64,000 nt of DNA, taken from the NCBI RefSeq assembly GCF_965262965.1, contig NZ_OZ253573.1:496001-560000 (forward strand). The letters run 5' to 3'. Within the stretch, counting starts at the first letter, position 1, and every line of letters begins with the position of its first letter. The position numbers were made by a program, and so were the translations under genes. The stretch is from Poriferisodalis sp965262965 (GTDB lineage Bacteria > Actinomycetota > Acidimicrobiia > Acidimicrobiales > Poriferisodalaceae). Positions 1 to 8,517 of the stretch are shown here, in pieces. Below the pieces are notes generated by a model. It saw only the letters and a program-made list of their open reading frames with translations. It was not told where the DNA came from and did not search any database.

Positions 1-2
1 AC

Positions 3-1895
3 GCGATCGCAGTGCTCGGCAACAACGGCGAGCAGCGACCGGGTCAAGTCGAGATGACGGGCGCTGTTGCCGCGGCCATCGCCGACGGCACCACCTTGCT
101 GTGCCAAGCCGGCACAGGCGTCGGCAAGTCCCTGGCGTACCTGATTCCCGCGGCGCTCGCGGCGGCAGCGGGCAATCGGGTGGTGATCGCAACGGCCACG
201 CTCGCGCTCCAGGACCAGCTCGTGACGAAGGACCTTCCTCTGGTGGCGGATGCTCTCAGCGAGCGCCTCGGCCGACCGCTTCGCACCGAAGTCCTCAAAG
301 GCCGCAGCAACTACCTGTGCCGGCATCGGTGGGAGGAACAGCGCAGCCAACCGCAACTCCACATCTCCGACAGCGCGGCCACAGTCACGGCTGTCGAGAT
401 CACGCGCCGACGACAGCTCGACGAGATCAACCGCTGGGCCGAGCGGACTCGTACGGGCGACCGCGCTGAGCTCACCGTCGAACCCGACCGGAATGTGTGG
501 GCCTCGGTGTCGGTGAACAGCACCGAGTGCGTGGGAACCGATGCATGTCCCCAGGGACACCGCTGCTTTGCCGAGGACGCTCGCGCCCGTTCGGCCCGCG
601 CGAACATCGTGGTGACCAACCAGCACCTGTACTGCATCGACTTGTTCGGTGACGGATTCTTGTTCGGCCCCCATGACGCCGTCGTTTTCGACGAGGCGCA
701 CCAGCTTGAACCTGTCATCACTCAAGTCGCGGGCGCAGAGTTGACACCCGCCGGCTTCACGCGCCTGGCGGCCGAGGCGCGCTCTGTCGGCGTTGCCCGC
801 AGCGTTGTCGACGCAGTCGCGGACATCGCACCGCGGTTGACCAGCGAACTCGAGCCGCGGCGCGACACGCTGCTCGGAGCGATCACCGGCGACCTCGCGA
901 TCATCCTCGAGGCGGCCGACGGTCGGGTCGAACAGCTCGCCGCCGAGATACGCACCGCAGGCGGTGAAGGCGACGGCAAGGACCTCGATCGGCTGCGCGT
1001 CGGCCGGATTGCTGCGGAAACCTTGACGTCATTACGCCTGGCCGCCGACCCGCCACACGGCACGGTGATCCTCGTTGACGGTCGAGTCCAACCGCGCCTT
1101 CGCCTCGCCCCGCTGGATGTCGGCGACCTGCTGGCAAGCAGGCTGTGGGGCGAGCGCGCGTCGATATTGACCAGTGCCACCTTGGGACCGCATTACCTCA
1201 AGCGTCTCGGCGTGCCCGCCGATGACCACACCTACCTCGCTGTCGACAGCCCGTTTGACTATCGCTCGAACGCGCTGCTGTACTGCGCCCGGCATCTTCC
1301 CGCTCCGACATCGGAAGTGTTTCGTGCGCTGGCGTCAGACGAGCTCGCCGACTTGGTTTCCGCGGCCGGGGGTCGCACACTCGCACTGTTCACGAGCTGG
1401 AGAGCGCTGCGGGACACAGCCGATGCGCTCGAAGAGCGCCTGAGCGGAATCACTGTGCTGCGACAGGGCGGCGGGCTGACAAATCTGGCTCTGCTCGATG
1501 CGCTGTCGGCGAACGCCGCAACCGTTGTCTGCGCCACAATGAGCTTCTGGCAGGGCGTGGACATCGCCGGGCCCGCATTGTCGCTGCTGGCAATCGACCG
1601 GCTCCCGTTCGCCCGGCCCAACGAACCGCTCCATCAGGCGCGCCGCGAGGCAGCGGGCGAGGACGCGTTCATGTCGGTGGACGTTCCTCACGCTGCAGAC
1701 CTGCTGGCCCAGGGCGTCGGCCGCCTCATCCGCACGATGACCGACCGCGGCGTGGTCGCGGTGCTCGACTCGCGTCTGGCCACCGCCCGCTACAGATCCC
1801 GCCTGCTCGACCCGCTGCCGCCGATGCCTCGCACGGTCGACCGCGCCGAGGCAGTCGAGTTTCTTGCTGCCATCCGCGACCAGGACCCAACTTGA
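3..1895 (+). CDS. dinG: ATP-dependent helicase DinG-like (5' end outside window)
   Basis: Superfamily 2 Fe-S helicase of the DinG/XPD type, which unwinds DNA with 5'-3' polarity and acts in repair and R-loop or replication-conflict resolution. Counting from the first in-frame GTG at position 12, the sequence shows a Walker A (AGTGVGKS, about residues 33-40), a group of cysteines that fits the 4Fe-4S ligand set (C102 in NYLCRHR, then CVGTDACPQGHRC around 170-182), a DEAH box (FDEAH, about 226) and a motif VI-like QGVGRLIR near the C-terminus. The frame is open to the window edge and the Walker A lies closer to the N-terminus than in typical DinG proteins, so the true start is probably upstream and the gene is partial. 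It converges with era, leaving about 9 bp between stops. Family assignment is firm; exact cellular role is inferred from the family. Confidence 0.9.
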   Translation, partial: AIAVLGNNGEQRPGQVEMTGAVAAAIADGTTLLCQAGTGVGKSLAYLIPAALAAAAGNRVVIATATLALQDQLVTKDLPLVADALSERLGRPLRTEVLKGRSNYLCRHRWEEQRSQPQLHISDSAATVTAVEITRRRQLDEINRWAERTRTGDRAELTVEPDRNVWASVSVNSTECVGTDACPQGHRCFAEDARARSARANIVVTNQHLYCIDLFGDGFLFGPHDAVVFDEAHQLEPVITQVAGAELTPAGFTRLAAEARSVGVARSVVDAVADIAPRLTSELEPRRDTLLGAITGDLAIILEAADGRVEQLAAEIRTAGGEGDGKDLDRLRVGRIAAETLTSLRLAADPPHGTVILVDGRVQPRLRLAPLDVGDLLASRLWGERASILTSATLGPHYLKRLGVPADDHTYLAVDSPFDYRSNALLYCARHLPAPTSEVFRALASDELADLVSAAGGRTLALFTSWRALRDTADALEERLSGITVLRQGGGLTNLALLDALSANAATVVCATMSFWQGVDIAGPALSLLAIDRLPFARPNEPLHQARREAAGEDAFMSVDVPHAADLLAQGVGRLIRTMTDRGVVAVLDSRLATARYRSRLLDPLPPMPRTVDRAEAVEFLAAIRDQDPT

Positions 1896-1904
1896 TCAGT
1901 CGTG

Positions 1905-2786
1905 TCAATCCCCCGGATCCGAAGGCTCCGGGGGGGCGAGCATTCGCGCCACTGCGTCGGGGGTGCGTTGCCAGTCAGGTTCGACGCGCACGCGCAGCTC
2001 GAGGTGCATACCGTCGAGGCCGAGTTCGCGCCGCGCCGCAGTCCCGACATCGCGCAGCATGCGCCCGCCCCGACCGATCACGATGCCCTTTTGCGATTCT
2101 CGTTCGACCGCGATGTCACAACGAATTCGACGAGCCTCCCACTCGGTGACCCGCACCGCGATGCTGTAGGGAAGCTCATCGTCGAGGCGCGCCAGAAGCT
2201 GCTCTCGTACCGCTTCAGAAATGCGCCAGGCCTGCGAGAGATCCGTGACCGACTCGGTCGGGAAGTATGCGGGACCCTCCCCAAGCCCGGCTACGAGGTG
2301 GTCCCGCAAGGCATCTGTGCCCTCGCCGGTCAGGCCCGAGACGGGAAAATAGGCATCTGCGGACAGCTCGGCTGCTTCGGACAGTTGCGATGCCACTTGC
2401 GCACGTGACGCACGATCACACTTGGTCACAGCGATCACTGTCGCTGCGTCCTCAGGCAACGACTCCCAGATCCGGCGATCCCCACGGCCCAGCGGTGCGG
2501 TGGCGTCGAGGACCATGCAGACCACGTCGGCTGGCTCGAGTTCCGCTACCGCAGCGCGCGCCGTCTCGTTGAGGCGCTCACCGAGCGACGTGACCGGCTT
2601 GGCGACGCCAGGCGTGTCGACGAAGACAATCTGGGCGTCTGGCAGATGGCAGACGCCCATCACACGCATGCGTGTGGTCTGGGGCTTCGCCGAAGTGATG
2701 CTGACCTTCGCGCCCACCAAGCAGTTCAGCAACGTGGACTTGCCCGCGTTCGGGCGACCCACGAGCGCTACAAATCCCGACCGCAT
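1905..2786 (-). CDS. era: GTPase Era
   Basis: Essential-type GTPase that binds the 3' end of 16S rRNA and helps 30S subunit maturation. The 293-residue product has G1 GRPNAGKST (residues 10-18), G3 DTPG (57-60) and G4 as TKCD (121-124, a variant of NKxD), then a C-terminal KH domain with the VIGRGG loop. The frame stays open for 29 more codons upstream, but the ATG at 2786 is preferred because it puts the G1 motif at the usual distance and begins 14 nt after the stop of the upstream CorC-like gene. It is the last gene of a leftward block phoH-ybeY-corC-era, the order commonly seen in actinobacteria, which ties Era to ribosome and RNA quality control with YbeY. Confidence 0.96.
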   Translation of the reverse strand: MRSGFVALVGRPNAGKSTLLNCLVGAKVSITSAKPQTTRMRVMGVCHLPDAQIVFVDTPGVAKPVTSLGERLNETARAAVAELEPADVVCMVLDATAPLGRGDRRIWESLPEDAATVIAVTKCDRASRAQVASQLSEAAELSADAYFPVSGLTGEGTDALRDHLVAGLGEGPAYFPTESVTDLSQAWRISEAVREQLLARLDDELPYSIAVRVTEWEARRIRCDIAVERESQKGIVIGRGGRMLRDVGTAARRELGLDGMHLELRVRVEPDWQRTPDAVARMLAPPEPSDPGD

Positions 2787-2800
2787 TGCCGAACCCGCGC

Positions 2801-4159
2801 TTACGCGGGGCCTCGCCGTGCCTCGACGAGGTTGATGCGGCGCCCCTCGACTTCGAGCGCCGACAAGCGCCACCCGTCCAGCTCGATGGTCTCCCCGGGT
2901 TCGGGGACATGGCCGGCGCGATCGAGTACCAATCCGCCGACGGTGTCCCAGTCGCCGTCTGGCAACCGCAAGTCCAGAACCTCAGCCAGTCTGCCCGCGG
3001 GCAGCCGACCAGAGAACAGAAAGCGATCGTCGCCAAGCTCCTGGACGAGGGCCTCGTCAGCGTCGAACTCGTCGACTATCTCGCCGACCAGCTCCTCGAT
3101 GATGTCCTCGAGCGTCACCAGCCCGGCCACACCGCCGTATTCGTCCACCGCGATCGCAAGGTGCGACTTCGACTCCTGCATCTCGCGCATCAGGTCACTT
3201 ACCCGCTTCGTCTCAGGGACGAACGTGGCAGGCCGTAACACCTGCTCACATGTCGCCGATGCACCGGTGGCGTCGTCGGGGGAGTTCGCCTTCGTCGATC
3301 CGAGGCCGGCGTGCGCGGATCCGTCGGCACCATGCATATACGCGGCTGCGAGGTCCTTCGCCAACACGATGCCGCGCAAGTCGTCGACGCTGTCTCCCGC
3401 TACCGGCAGTCTCGTGAAGCCCGACGCGATCACCGTCTCCAATGCGTCGGTCACACTGTCGCTCAGCCCGACAGTGACCATGTCGGGTCGGGGGACCATC
3501 ACTTCGCGCACGATCGTGTCGCCCAATTCCATGATCTGCCCAATAAGCGCGGCCTCGCTGTCCTCGATGAGACGCGCCTCGGCGGCAGCGGAAGCCAGCG
3601 CGACCAGCTCGTCCTCGGTCACCTCGCCACTGTCGTCGTCGGCTGTCGCTGGCCCCAGTGCTCGCGCCGGAGCGGCGAGCAATCGGGACAGCCACACAAT
3701 CGGAGCGGCTCGACTGAGCGCACGAGCCGTCGGCGCGAGGATGCGCGCCATGCGGTCGTTGGCCTCGACGCCCCAGCGCCTCGGCACTGCCTCGGTAACC
3801 AGGAAGAGCACGGCGGCTGCAACTCCCATCGCAGCGACGACCCCTGCCGCACCTACTCGGACCGCCGCGGTCCAGGTGACACCGCCCACGACGGTCACTT
3901 GCGCGAGCACGCGCAGCAATGACACCGGGCCGAGCACCAGCTCTCGGTCTTGGACGAGTTGCTGCAACGTTGCACGAGCGGGCGACTTGGCCCGGTCGCC
4001 ATTGCTGCGGTCGCCATTGCCGTTGGCTTCGTCAAGGCCAGACGCTCTCGCGCGCCCGAGGCGAACGAACGTGGTCTCGACCATGCGCAAGAACATTGCG
4101 GCGGCAAGCAGCACGGCTGCTGCGATACCGCCGAGTACCCAATTCACGGCGTGGCCCAC
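2801..4159 (-). CDS. CNNM/CorC-family membrane protein with CBS pair
   Basis: Hemolysin-C/CorC-type integral membrane protein, a family linked to Mg2+/Co2+ transport or tolerance. The 452-residue product has an N-terminal hydrophobic segment (about 7-25), a charged Asp/Asn/Arg-rich loop, further membrane segments at about 85-125, then a cytoplasmic CBS pair (starting around EVMVPRPDM, and including HLAIAVDEYGGVAGLVTLEDI) and a C-terminal CorC/HlyC domain (about 370-452). The DUF21 region is short for the family. Its ATG overlaps the ybeY stop by 16 nt and it is followed after 14 nt by era, so all are probably one transcript. The ion specificity cannot be read from the sequence. Confidence 0.9.
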   Translation of the reverse strand: MGHAVNWVLGGIAAAVLLAAAMFLRMVETTFVRLGRARASGLDEANGNGDRSNGDRAKSPARATLQQLVQDRELVLGPVSLLRVLAQVTVVGGVTWTAAVRVGAAGVVAAMGVAAAVLFLVTEAVPRRWGVEANDRMARILAPTARALSRAAPIVWLSRLLAAPARALGPATADDDSGEVTEDELVALASAAAEARLIEDSEAALIGQIMELGDTIVREVMVPRPDMVTVGLSDSVTDALETVIASGFTRLPVAGDSVDDLRGIVLAKDLAAAYMHGADGSAHAGLGSTKANSPDDATGASATCEQVLRPATFVPETKRVSDLMREMQESKSHLAIAVDEYGGVAGLVTLEDIIEELVGEIVDEFDADEALVQELGDDRFLFSGRLPAGRLAEVLDLRLPDGDWDTVGGLVLDRAGHVPEPGETIELDGWRLSALEVEGRRINLVEARRGPA

Positions 4160-4737
4160 AGCACGCTCAGATGCTCTGCTTCCCGTTCACGCATGGCGGC
4201 AGCGTGTTTTGGCTTGTCATGATCCATGCCGAGCAGGTGCAAGAGCCCATGGACGACGAGCAGATCGAGTTCCGCAGTCACGGTGCCGTCATGGCCCCGC
4301 CGAGGGTTTTCCCCAGCGGCTGCGTTTGTCGCCGCCACCGCAGGGCACACAACTACGTCTCCTACCAGGACTCCGCCTGCCGCGCCGTCGAACGGATCCG
4401 CGGCGTTCGAGACCTCGCAGCGGTCCGCAGCGCCGCCAGCAGGCGCGAGGTCGATCGGAAAGGCGAGGACATCAGTCGGCCCCTGATGGCCCATGTGCAA
4501 CTCGTTGAGCTCCGCCATCTCGCTGCATCCGACAAAGCTCACCGCCGTGGAAGCATCCCTGCGAACGCCCTCGGCTGCCAGGACGTGGCGCACCAGCCTG
4601 CGATAACGCGTCAGGTCGAGCTGCACATCGGACTGGCGATTCGCCAGCAGCACCGAGTACCCGCTCGAGACGTCGTCGGGACGGATCGGCACAGACGCGT
4701 CAAGCGCTGCCGTTGCGTTCCGCGTCACGTCGGTCAT
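4144..4737 (-). CDS. ybeY: rRNA maturation endoribonuclease YbeY
   Basis: Metal-dependent single-strand endoribonuclease for 16S rRNA 3'-end processing and 70S quality control. The signature HGLLHLLGMDHD (about residues 163-174 of 197) gives the three zinc-ligand histidines H-x3-H-x5-H. The frame extends 26 codons further upstream, but the ATG at 4737 is preferred; it overlaps the end of phoH by 38 nt, which still suggests coupling. An insertion of about 20-25 residues in the middle (around VSNAADPFDGAAGG) makes this copy longer than the usual ~155 residues. The stop overlaps the start of the CorC-like gene. Confidence 0.95.
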   Translation of the reverse strand: MTDVTRNATAALDASVPIRPDDVSSGYSVLLANRQSDVQLDLTRYRRLVRHVLAAEGVRRDASTAVSFVGCSEMAELNELHMGHQGPTDVLAFPIDLAPAGGAADRCEVSNAADPFDGAAGGVLVGDVVVCPAVAATNAAAGENPRRGHDGTVTAELDLLVVHGLLHLLGMDHDKPKHAAAMREREAEHLSVLWATP

Positions 4738-5695
4738 AGGCAGCGACGATGTCGCCGACGATGCGATGGCGGGTGATGTCTCGGCGTCCCAGCATCGCGA
4801 AGGCCAGCCCTTCAATCCCGTCCAATGCTTGCTCCACGTCGATCAGGCCGCTCTTGCCGCCGGGCACGTCGATTTGTGTTCGGTCGCCGGTCACGACGAC
4901 CTTGGAGCCGAAGCCGATGCGCGTCAGGAACATCTTCATCTGCTCCGGCGTGGTGTTCTGTGCCTCGTCCAGGATGATGAAGCTGTCATTGAGCGTCCGC
5001 CCGCGCATGAAGGCAAGGGGGGCGACGTCGATGGTCTTGCGCTCGAGCAGCTTGGCGGCCGTCTCGACATCAAGCATGTCGTAAAGAGCGTCGTAGAGCG
5101 GTGCGAGATACGGGTCGATCTTCGCCATCAGGTCCCCGGGCAGGAAGCCCAAGCGTTCGCCCGCCTCGACCGCGGGTCGTGTGAGCACGATGCGGCGTAC
5201 GGCCTTGGACATCAGAGCGTCCACGGCCAGCGCGACCGCCAACCAGGTCTTGCCCGTGCCCGCAGGCCCCACGGCGAAGGTCACGGTGTTGGACCGCACT
5301 GTTTCCACGTAGTGCTTCTGGCCAGCGCTCTTAGCGCGGACGACACGGCCGTTGGGCGCCCGGACGATCGGAGCTGAGAGCACGTCGCTGGGACTCTCGT
5401 GGGCCTCAACCATGTCGATGACCCTGCCCAGCATCTCGGGCTCGAGTCGCTGGCCAGCCTCAAGCACCTGAACGAGCTCGGTGAACACCTGCCCGACGAC
5501 AGTCGCGCTCGCCCCTTCGACGGTGATCTCGTTGCCTCGCACGTGAATGTCGGCATCAGCGAAGTGATCTGCAACCAGACGCAAGTGCTCGTCGCGCTGG
5601 CCCAGCACGCCGACCATGAGATGATTTCCCGGAACGTGGACCCGGACTTGCGTGTCGGTCACAGGGTTCGGGCGCTCAATGCGCCAAGACGGCAT
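4700..5695 (-). CDS. phoH: PhoH-like ATPase
   Basis: P-loop ATPase of the PhoH/YbeZ family, which partners with YbeY in rRNA metabolism. The 331-residue product has an N-terminal domain (about 17-90) and the ATPase core with Walker A GPAGTGKT (143-150), Walker B FIILDEAQN (about 240-248) and the conserved VVTGDRTQIDVP. It is the first gene of the phoH-ybeY-corC-era block; a promoter is expected between 5696 and 5778, but no clear -35/-10 pair is visible. The first in-frame ATG at 5695 is used. Confidence 0.95.
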   Translation of the reverse strand: MPSWRIERPNPVTDTQVRVHVPGNHLMVGVLGQRDEHLRLVADHFADADIHVRGNEITVEGASATVVGQVFTELVQVLEAGQRLEPEMLGRVIDMVEAHESPSDVLSAPIVRAPNGRVVRAKSAGQKHYVETVRSNTVTFAVGPAGTGKTWLAVALAVDALMSKAVRRIVLTRPAVEAGERLGFLPGDLMAKIDPYLAPLYDALYDMLDVETAAKLLERKTIDVAPLAFMRGRTLNDSFIILDEAQNTTPEQMKMFLTRIGFGSKVVVTGDRTQIDVPGGKSGLIDVEQALDGIEGLAFAMLGRRDITRHRIVGDIVAAYDRRDAERNGSA

Positions 5696-5778
5696 TTGGA
5701 GGCGCCGACGGATCGGACAATCACGATGGGCGCAAGGCTAGTCGCGCTCATCGGCGCTTGATCGGCCACGTACGCGGA

Positions 5779-6018
5779 TCAGGATCGAAGGCCTGCGTAG
5801 ATCTCCCTGCACGCCGGGCACACCGGGTAGCGCTCGCCTTCGCGGGTCGGCACCCACCGCTTGCCGCACAGAGCAATGACCGCCTCGCCCGTCACAGCGG
5901 AACGAGTGAGCTGCACCTTGTCGACATAGTGGGAGAAGCGGTCGTGGGCACCGTCGCTCGGGCGCTCATCGACGAGCGTGTCGCTCTCAGGCGAGTCCAC
6001 AACGGTTTCTGTGCCCAC
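5779..6018 (-). CDS. DUF3039-family small protein
   Basis: A 79-residue acidic protein of the actinobacterial DUF3039 type; no enzymatic function is known to me. A central conserved stretch (FSHYVDKVQLTRSAVTG, then ALCGKRWVP) is followed by a C-terminal CPACREIY. With the upstream Cys this gives three cysteines that could form an incomplete metal site. It lies 83 bp upstream of phoH on the same strand and diverges from the transporter-ferrochelatase gene. Confidence 0.82.
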   Translation of the reverse strand: MGTETVVDSPESDTLVDERPSDGAHDRFSHYVDKVQLTRSAVTGEAVIALCGKRWVPTREGERYPVCPACREIYAGLRS

Positions 6019-6177
6019 CTCGCGCCTTCCGCTCGCTTATGACGACTTGGATCCGCGGACCGCTCGACTGAGCTCGCTCGGCTCTGGCGTCGAGTCTGCC
6101 GCACAGTATGGCGGCACGCCGCGGCGGTATTGTGCGCGTTTGCGCCGGCGGCCGGCCGGCGCGGCGAAGGGCTGCAT

Positions 6178-8517
6178 GTGAGCCGCAACGCGACGCCTCC
6201 CATCGCCACGGGGCGCAGCAAGATCGACTCGGCGGCCGGCTGGACGGTGGTGTTCTCAGCCGCACTGGCGACCTTCGCGGTCTTCGGTGTGGCGTACAGC
6301 TTCGGCGTCGTCCTCGCCGAGATCCAGACCGAATTCGGGCTCGGGACCGGCCTGACCTCGTTGCTGTTCTCAATCTCCACATTCACCTTCTTCGTGCTCG
6401 GAGTCTTCACCGGGCGCCTCGGGGATCGTTACGGGCCGCGGCGTGTCCTGCTGGCCGGCGCGGTCGCGTTCGGCGCCGGCCTGTGGGCAACCAGCCTCGC
6501 GAACAACATCTGGGTCGGAATCGCCACGTACGGGCTCGGTGTGGGGTTCGGCGTCGCGTGTGCCTACGTGCCGATGGTGTCTGCTGTGGGCGGATGGTTC
6601 GAACGGCATCGAACGTCCGCCCTCGGCGTCGCAGTGGCCGGCATCGGACTCGGGCAGTTGGTCGGGGCACCCGTCGTCAAGCGGCTCGTCGCGGACTACG
6701 GCTGGCGCGACACCTATCAGGTCATGGCCATCGTGGCGACCGGCCTGCTGCTGGTGGCCGCCGTGGGTGCGCGCCGACCGCCCAATGTTGCACCCCAAAG
6801 CGATCTGCCGTCCATGGGACGGCTAATGCACAACCGCCGCTTCACTCGGCTCTACCTGTCGATGCTCTTGCTGAGCGCCAGCCTCTTCATACCCATCGTC
6901 TTCATCGACAAATACGTGACCGATGGCGGTGGCACCCGCGGAGCGTTCCTCATCGCGAATATCGGCTTGGCCTCGATGCTGGGACGGCTCGGCCTTGGTG
7001 CCCTCGGCATGGTGCTTCCGCTGATGCGCCTGTACCAGATCTCCTATTCGGTGATGGGGTTGAGCTACTTGATCTGGTTGTTCGCCGACGACAGTTTCAC
7101 GGCTCTGGTGGTGTTCACGTTCGTGATGGGCAGCAGCTATGGCGGTTTCATCGCGCTCTCCCCGGCAGTTGCAGCACAGCTGTTCGGCCTGACTGGTCTC
7201 GGCAGCGTGCTGGGTGCCCTGTACACCGCGGCCGGCGTGGGCGGGCTCGTCGGACCCCCCATAGCCGGCCTGCTGATCGACAGCTACGGCTTCAGCGTGG
7301 CCATCGTGGCTGCGATGTGCACAGCCTTGGCGTCCGTGCCGCTCCTCGTCGCTACTGCCCGTACGCCAGCGGTTCCGCTGGAAACTGTCGGCAGCGCAGA
7401 ACAATCCCCCACCGCATCGTCCGCTCCCCGAACACCCACGGCGGCGGGGCGCGATGGCTCGGCCCCCCCTGCGACCATCAGCGGACTCGTCACCACAGCG
7501 ACAGCGATGGGGCCACGGCAAGTCGACTCCGTCATGCTGCTGTCGTTCGGTGGACCAGATGGCCCCGACGATGTGATGCCGTTCCTGCACAACGTCACAC
7601 GAGGCCGCGACGTCCCCTCCGAGCGGCTCACCGACGTCGCGCGGCAGTACATGCGCCACGGCGGCGTGAGTCCGATCAACGCCCAGAATCGCGAACTGCT
7701 CCACGCTCTGTCAATCGAGCTCGACCGGCGTGGCCACGAGATCCCCTGTTACTGGGGAAACCGCAACTGGCATCCATTGCTTGGTGACACCGTGCGACAG
7801 ATGGCACTCGAGGACCGCAACCACGCCGCCGTCGTGACGACATCGGCATTCAGCTCGTACTCGGGCTGCCGCCAGTACAACGAGGATCTCGAGCAAGCAG
7901 CTGCGGGGACACCGCACGCGCCACGGCTGAGCCGGGTGCGCGTCTATGGCAATCACCCGGGGTTCGTGGGCGCGGCCGCGCACCGCATTCGTGAAGCCCT
8001 CGACGGCGCACGCCTCGGATCCGGCGTGCACACCGTGTTCACTGCACACAGCCTGCCGCTGTCGATGGCGGCAGCCTGTGACTACGAGGCGCAGCTCGTC
8101 GACGCAGCCGAGAACGTCGCTGACCTGGCCGGGCTGGAGGGCCACGTCGAAGTGGCGTACCAGTCCCGCAGCGGACCCCAGCATGTGCGGTGGCTGGAAC
8201 CCGATATCAACGATCGCCTCGTTGAGCTCGCACGGCAAGGGTGCCGCAGCGTTCTCGTCATGCCCCTGGGTTTCGTGTCCGATCACATGGAGGTCATCGT
8301 CGACCTCGACACCCGCGCCCGCGCCACCGCGTGCCGCGCAGGGCTCACCATGGTTCGTGCTCCCGCTGTCGGCACGCATCCGCTCTTCGTTGCTGCCTTG
8401 GCGGATCTCGTCGAGGAAACCGCCGGGCTGCGTGATGATCGACCTGCACTCGGCGACCTGGGCCCTCGGCCCGACGTCTGCGCGGCCGGCTGCTGCGGGA
8501 TCCGAACCCGGGCCTAG
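6178..8517 (+). CDS. hemH: MFS transporter fused to ferrochelatase
   Basis: One uninterrupted frame. Residues about 1-395 form a major facilitator with about 12 hydrophobic segments and a typical loop 2-3 motif (GRLGDRYGPRR). Residues about 396-443 are a Pro/Ala/Ser/Thr-rich linker. From the ATG at 7507 (residue 444) about 336 residues form a complete ferrochelatase: LLSFGGPDGPDDV, the metal-inserting histidine region TAHSLPLSM, the SDHMEVIVDLD acidic motif, and a C-terminal CAAGCCGIR cluster that fits the 2Fe-2S ligands of many actinobacterial enzymes. Actinobacterial enzymes normally insert iron into coproporphyrin III. The GTG at 6178 with an upstream GAAGGG is the likely start (the frame opens at 6130). 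An internal start at 7507 has no clear ribosome site, so either a fusion protein or two coupled products is possible. Its stop overlaps the nrdJ stop within CTAG. Confidence 0.85.
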   Translation: MSRNATPPIATGRSKIDSAAGWTVVFSAALATFAVFGVAYSFGVVLAEIQTEFGLGTGLTSLLFSISTFTFFVLGVFTGRLGDRYGPRRVLLAGAVAFGAGLWATSLANNIWVGIATYGLGVGFGVACAYVPMVSAVGGWFERHRTSALGVAVAGIGLGQLVGAPVVKRLVADYGWRDTYQVMAIVATGLLLVAAVGARRPPNVAPQSDLPSMGRLMHNRRFTRLYLSMLLLSASLFIPIVFIDKYVTDGGGTRGAFLIANIGLASMLGRLGLGALGMVLPLMRLYQISYSVMGLSYLIWLFADDSFTALVVFTFVMGSSYGGFIALSPAVAAQLFGLTGLGSVLGALYTAAGVGGLVGPPIAGLLIDSYGFSVAIVAAMCTALASVPLLVATARTPAVPLETVGSAEQSPTASSAPRTPTAAGRDGSAPPATISGLVTTATAMGPRQVDSVMLLSFGGPDGPDDVMPFLHNVTRGRDVPSERLTDVARQYMRHGGVSPINAQNRELLHALSIELDRRGHEIPCYWGNRNWHPLLGDTVRQMALEDRNHAAVVTTSAFSSYSGCRQYNEDLEQAAAGTPHAPRLSRVRVYGNHPGFVGAAAHRIREALDGARLGSGVHTVFTAHSLPLSMAAACDYEAQLVDAAENVADLAGLEGHVEVAYQSRSGPQHVRWLEPDINDRLVELARQGCRSVLVMPLGFVSDHMEVIVDLDTRARATACRAGLTMVRAPAVGTHPLFVAALADLVEETAGLRDDRPALGDLGPRPDVCAAGCCGIRTRA

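Noticed and set aside
2646..4508. Long open frame on the plus strand (620 codons)
   Set aside because: Antisense to era, corC and ybeY, which have clear families; typical shadow frame in GC-rich DNA.
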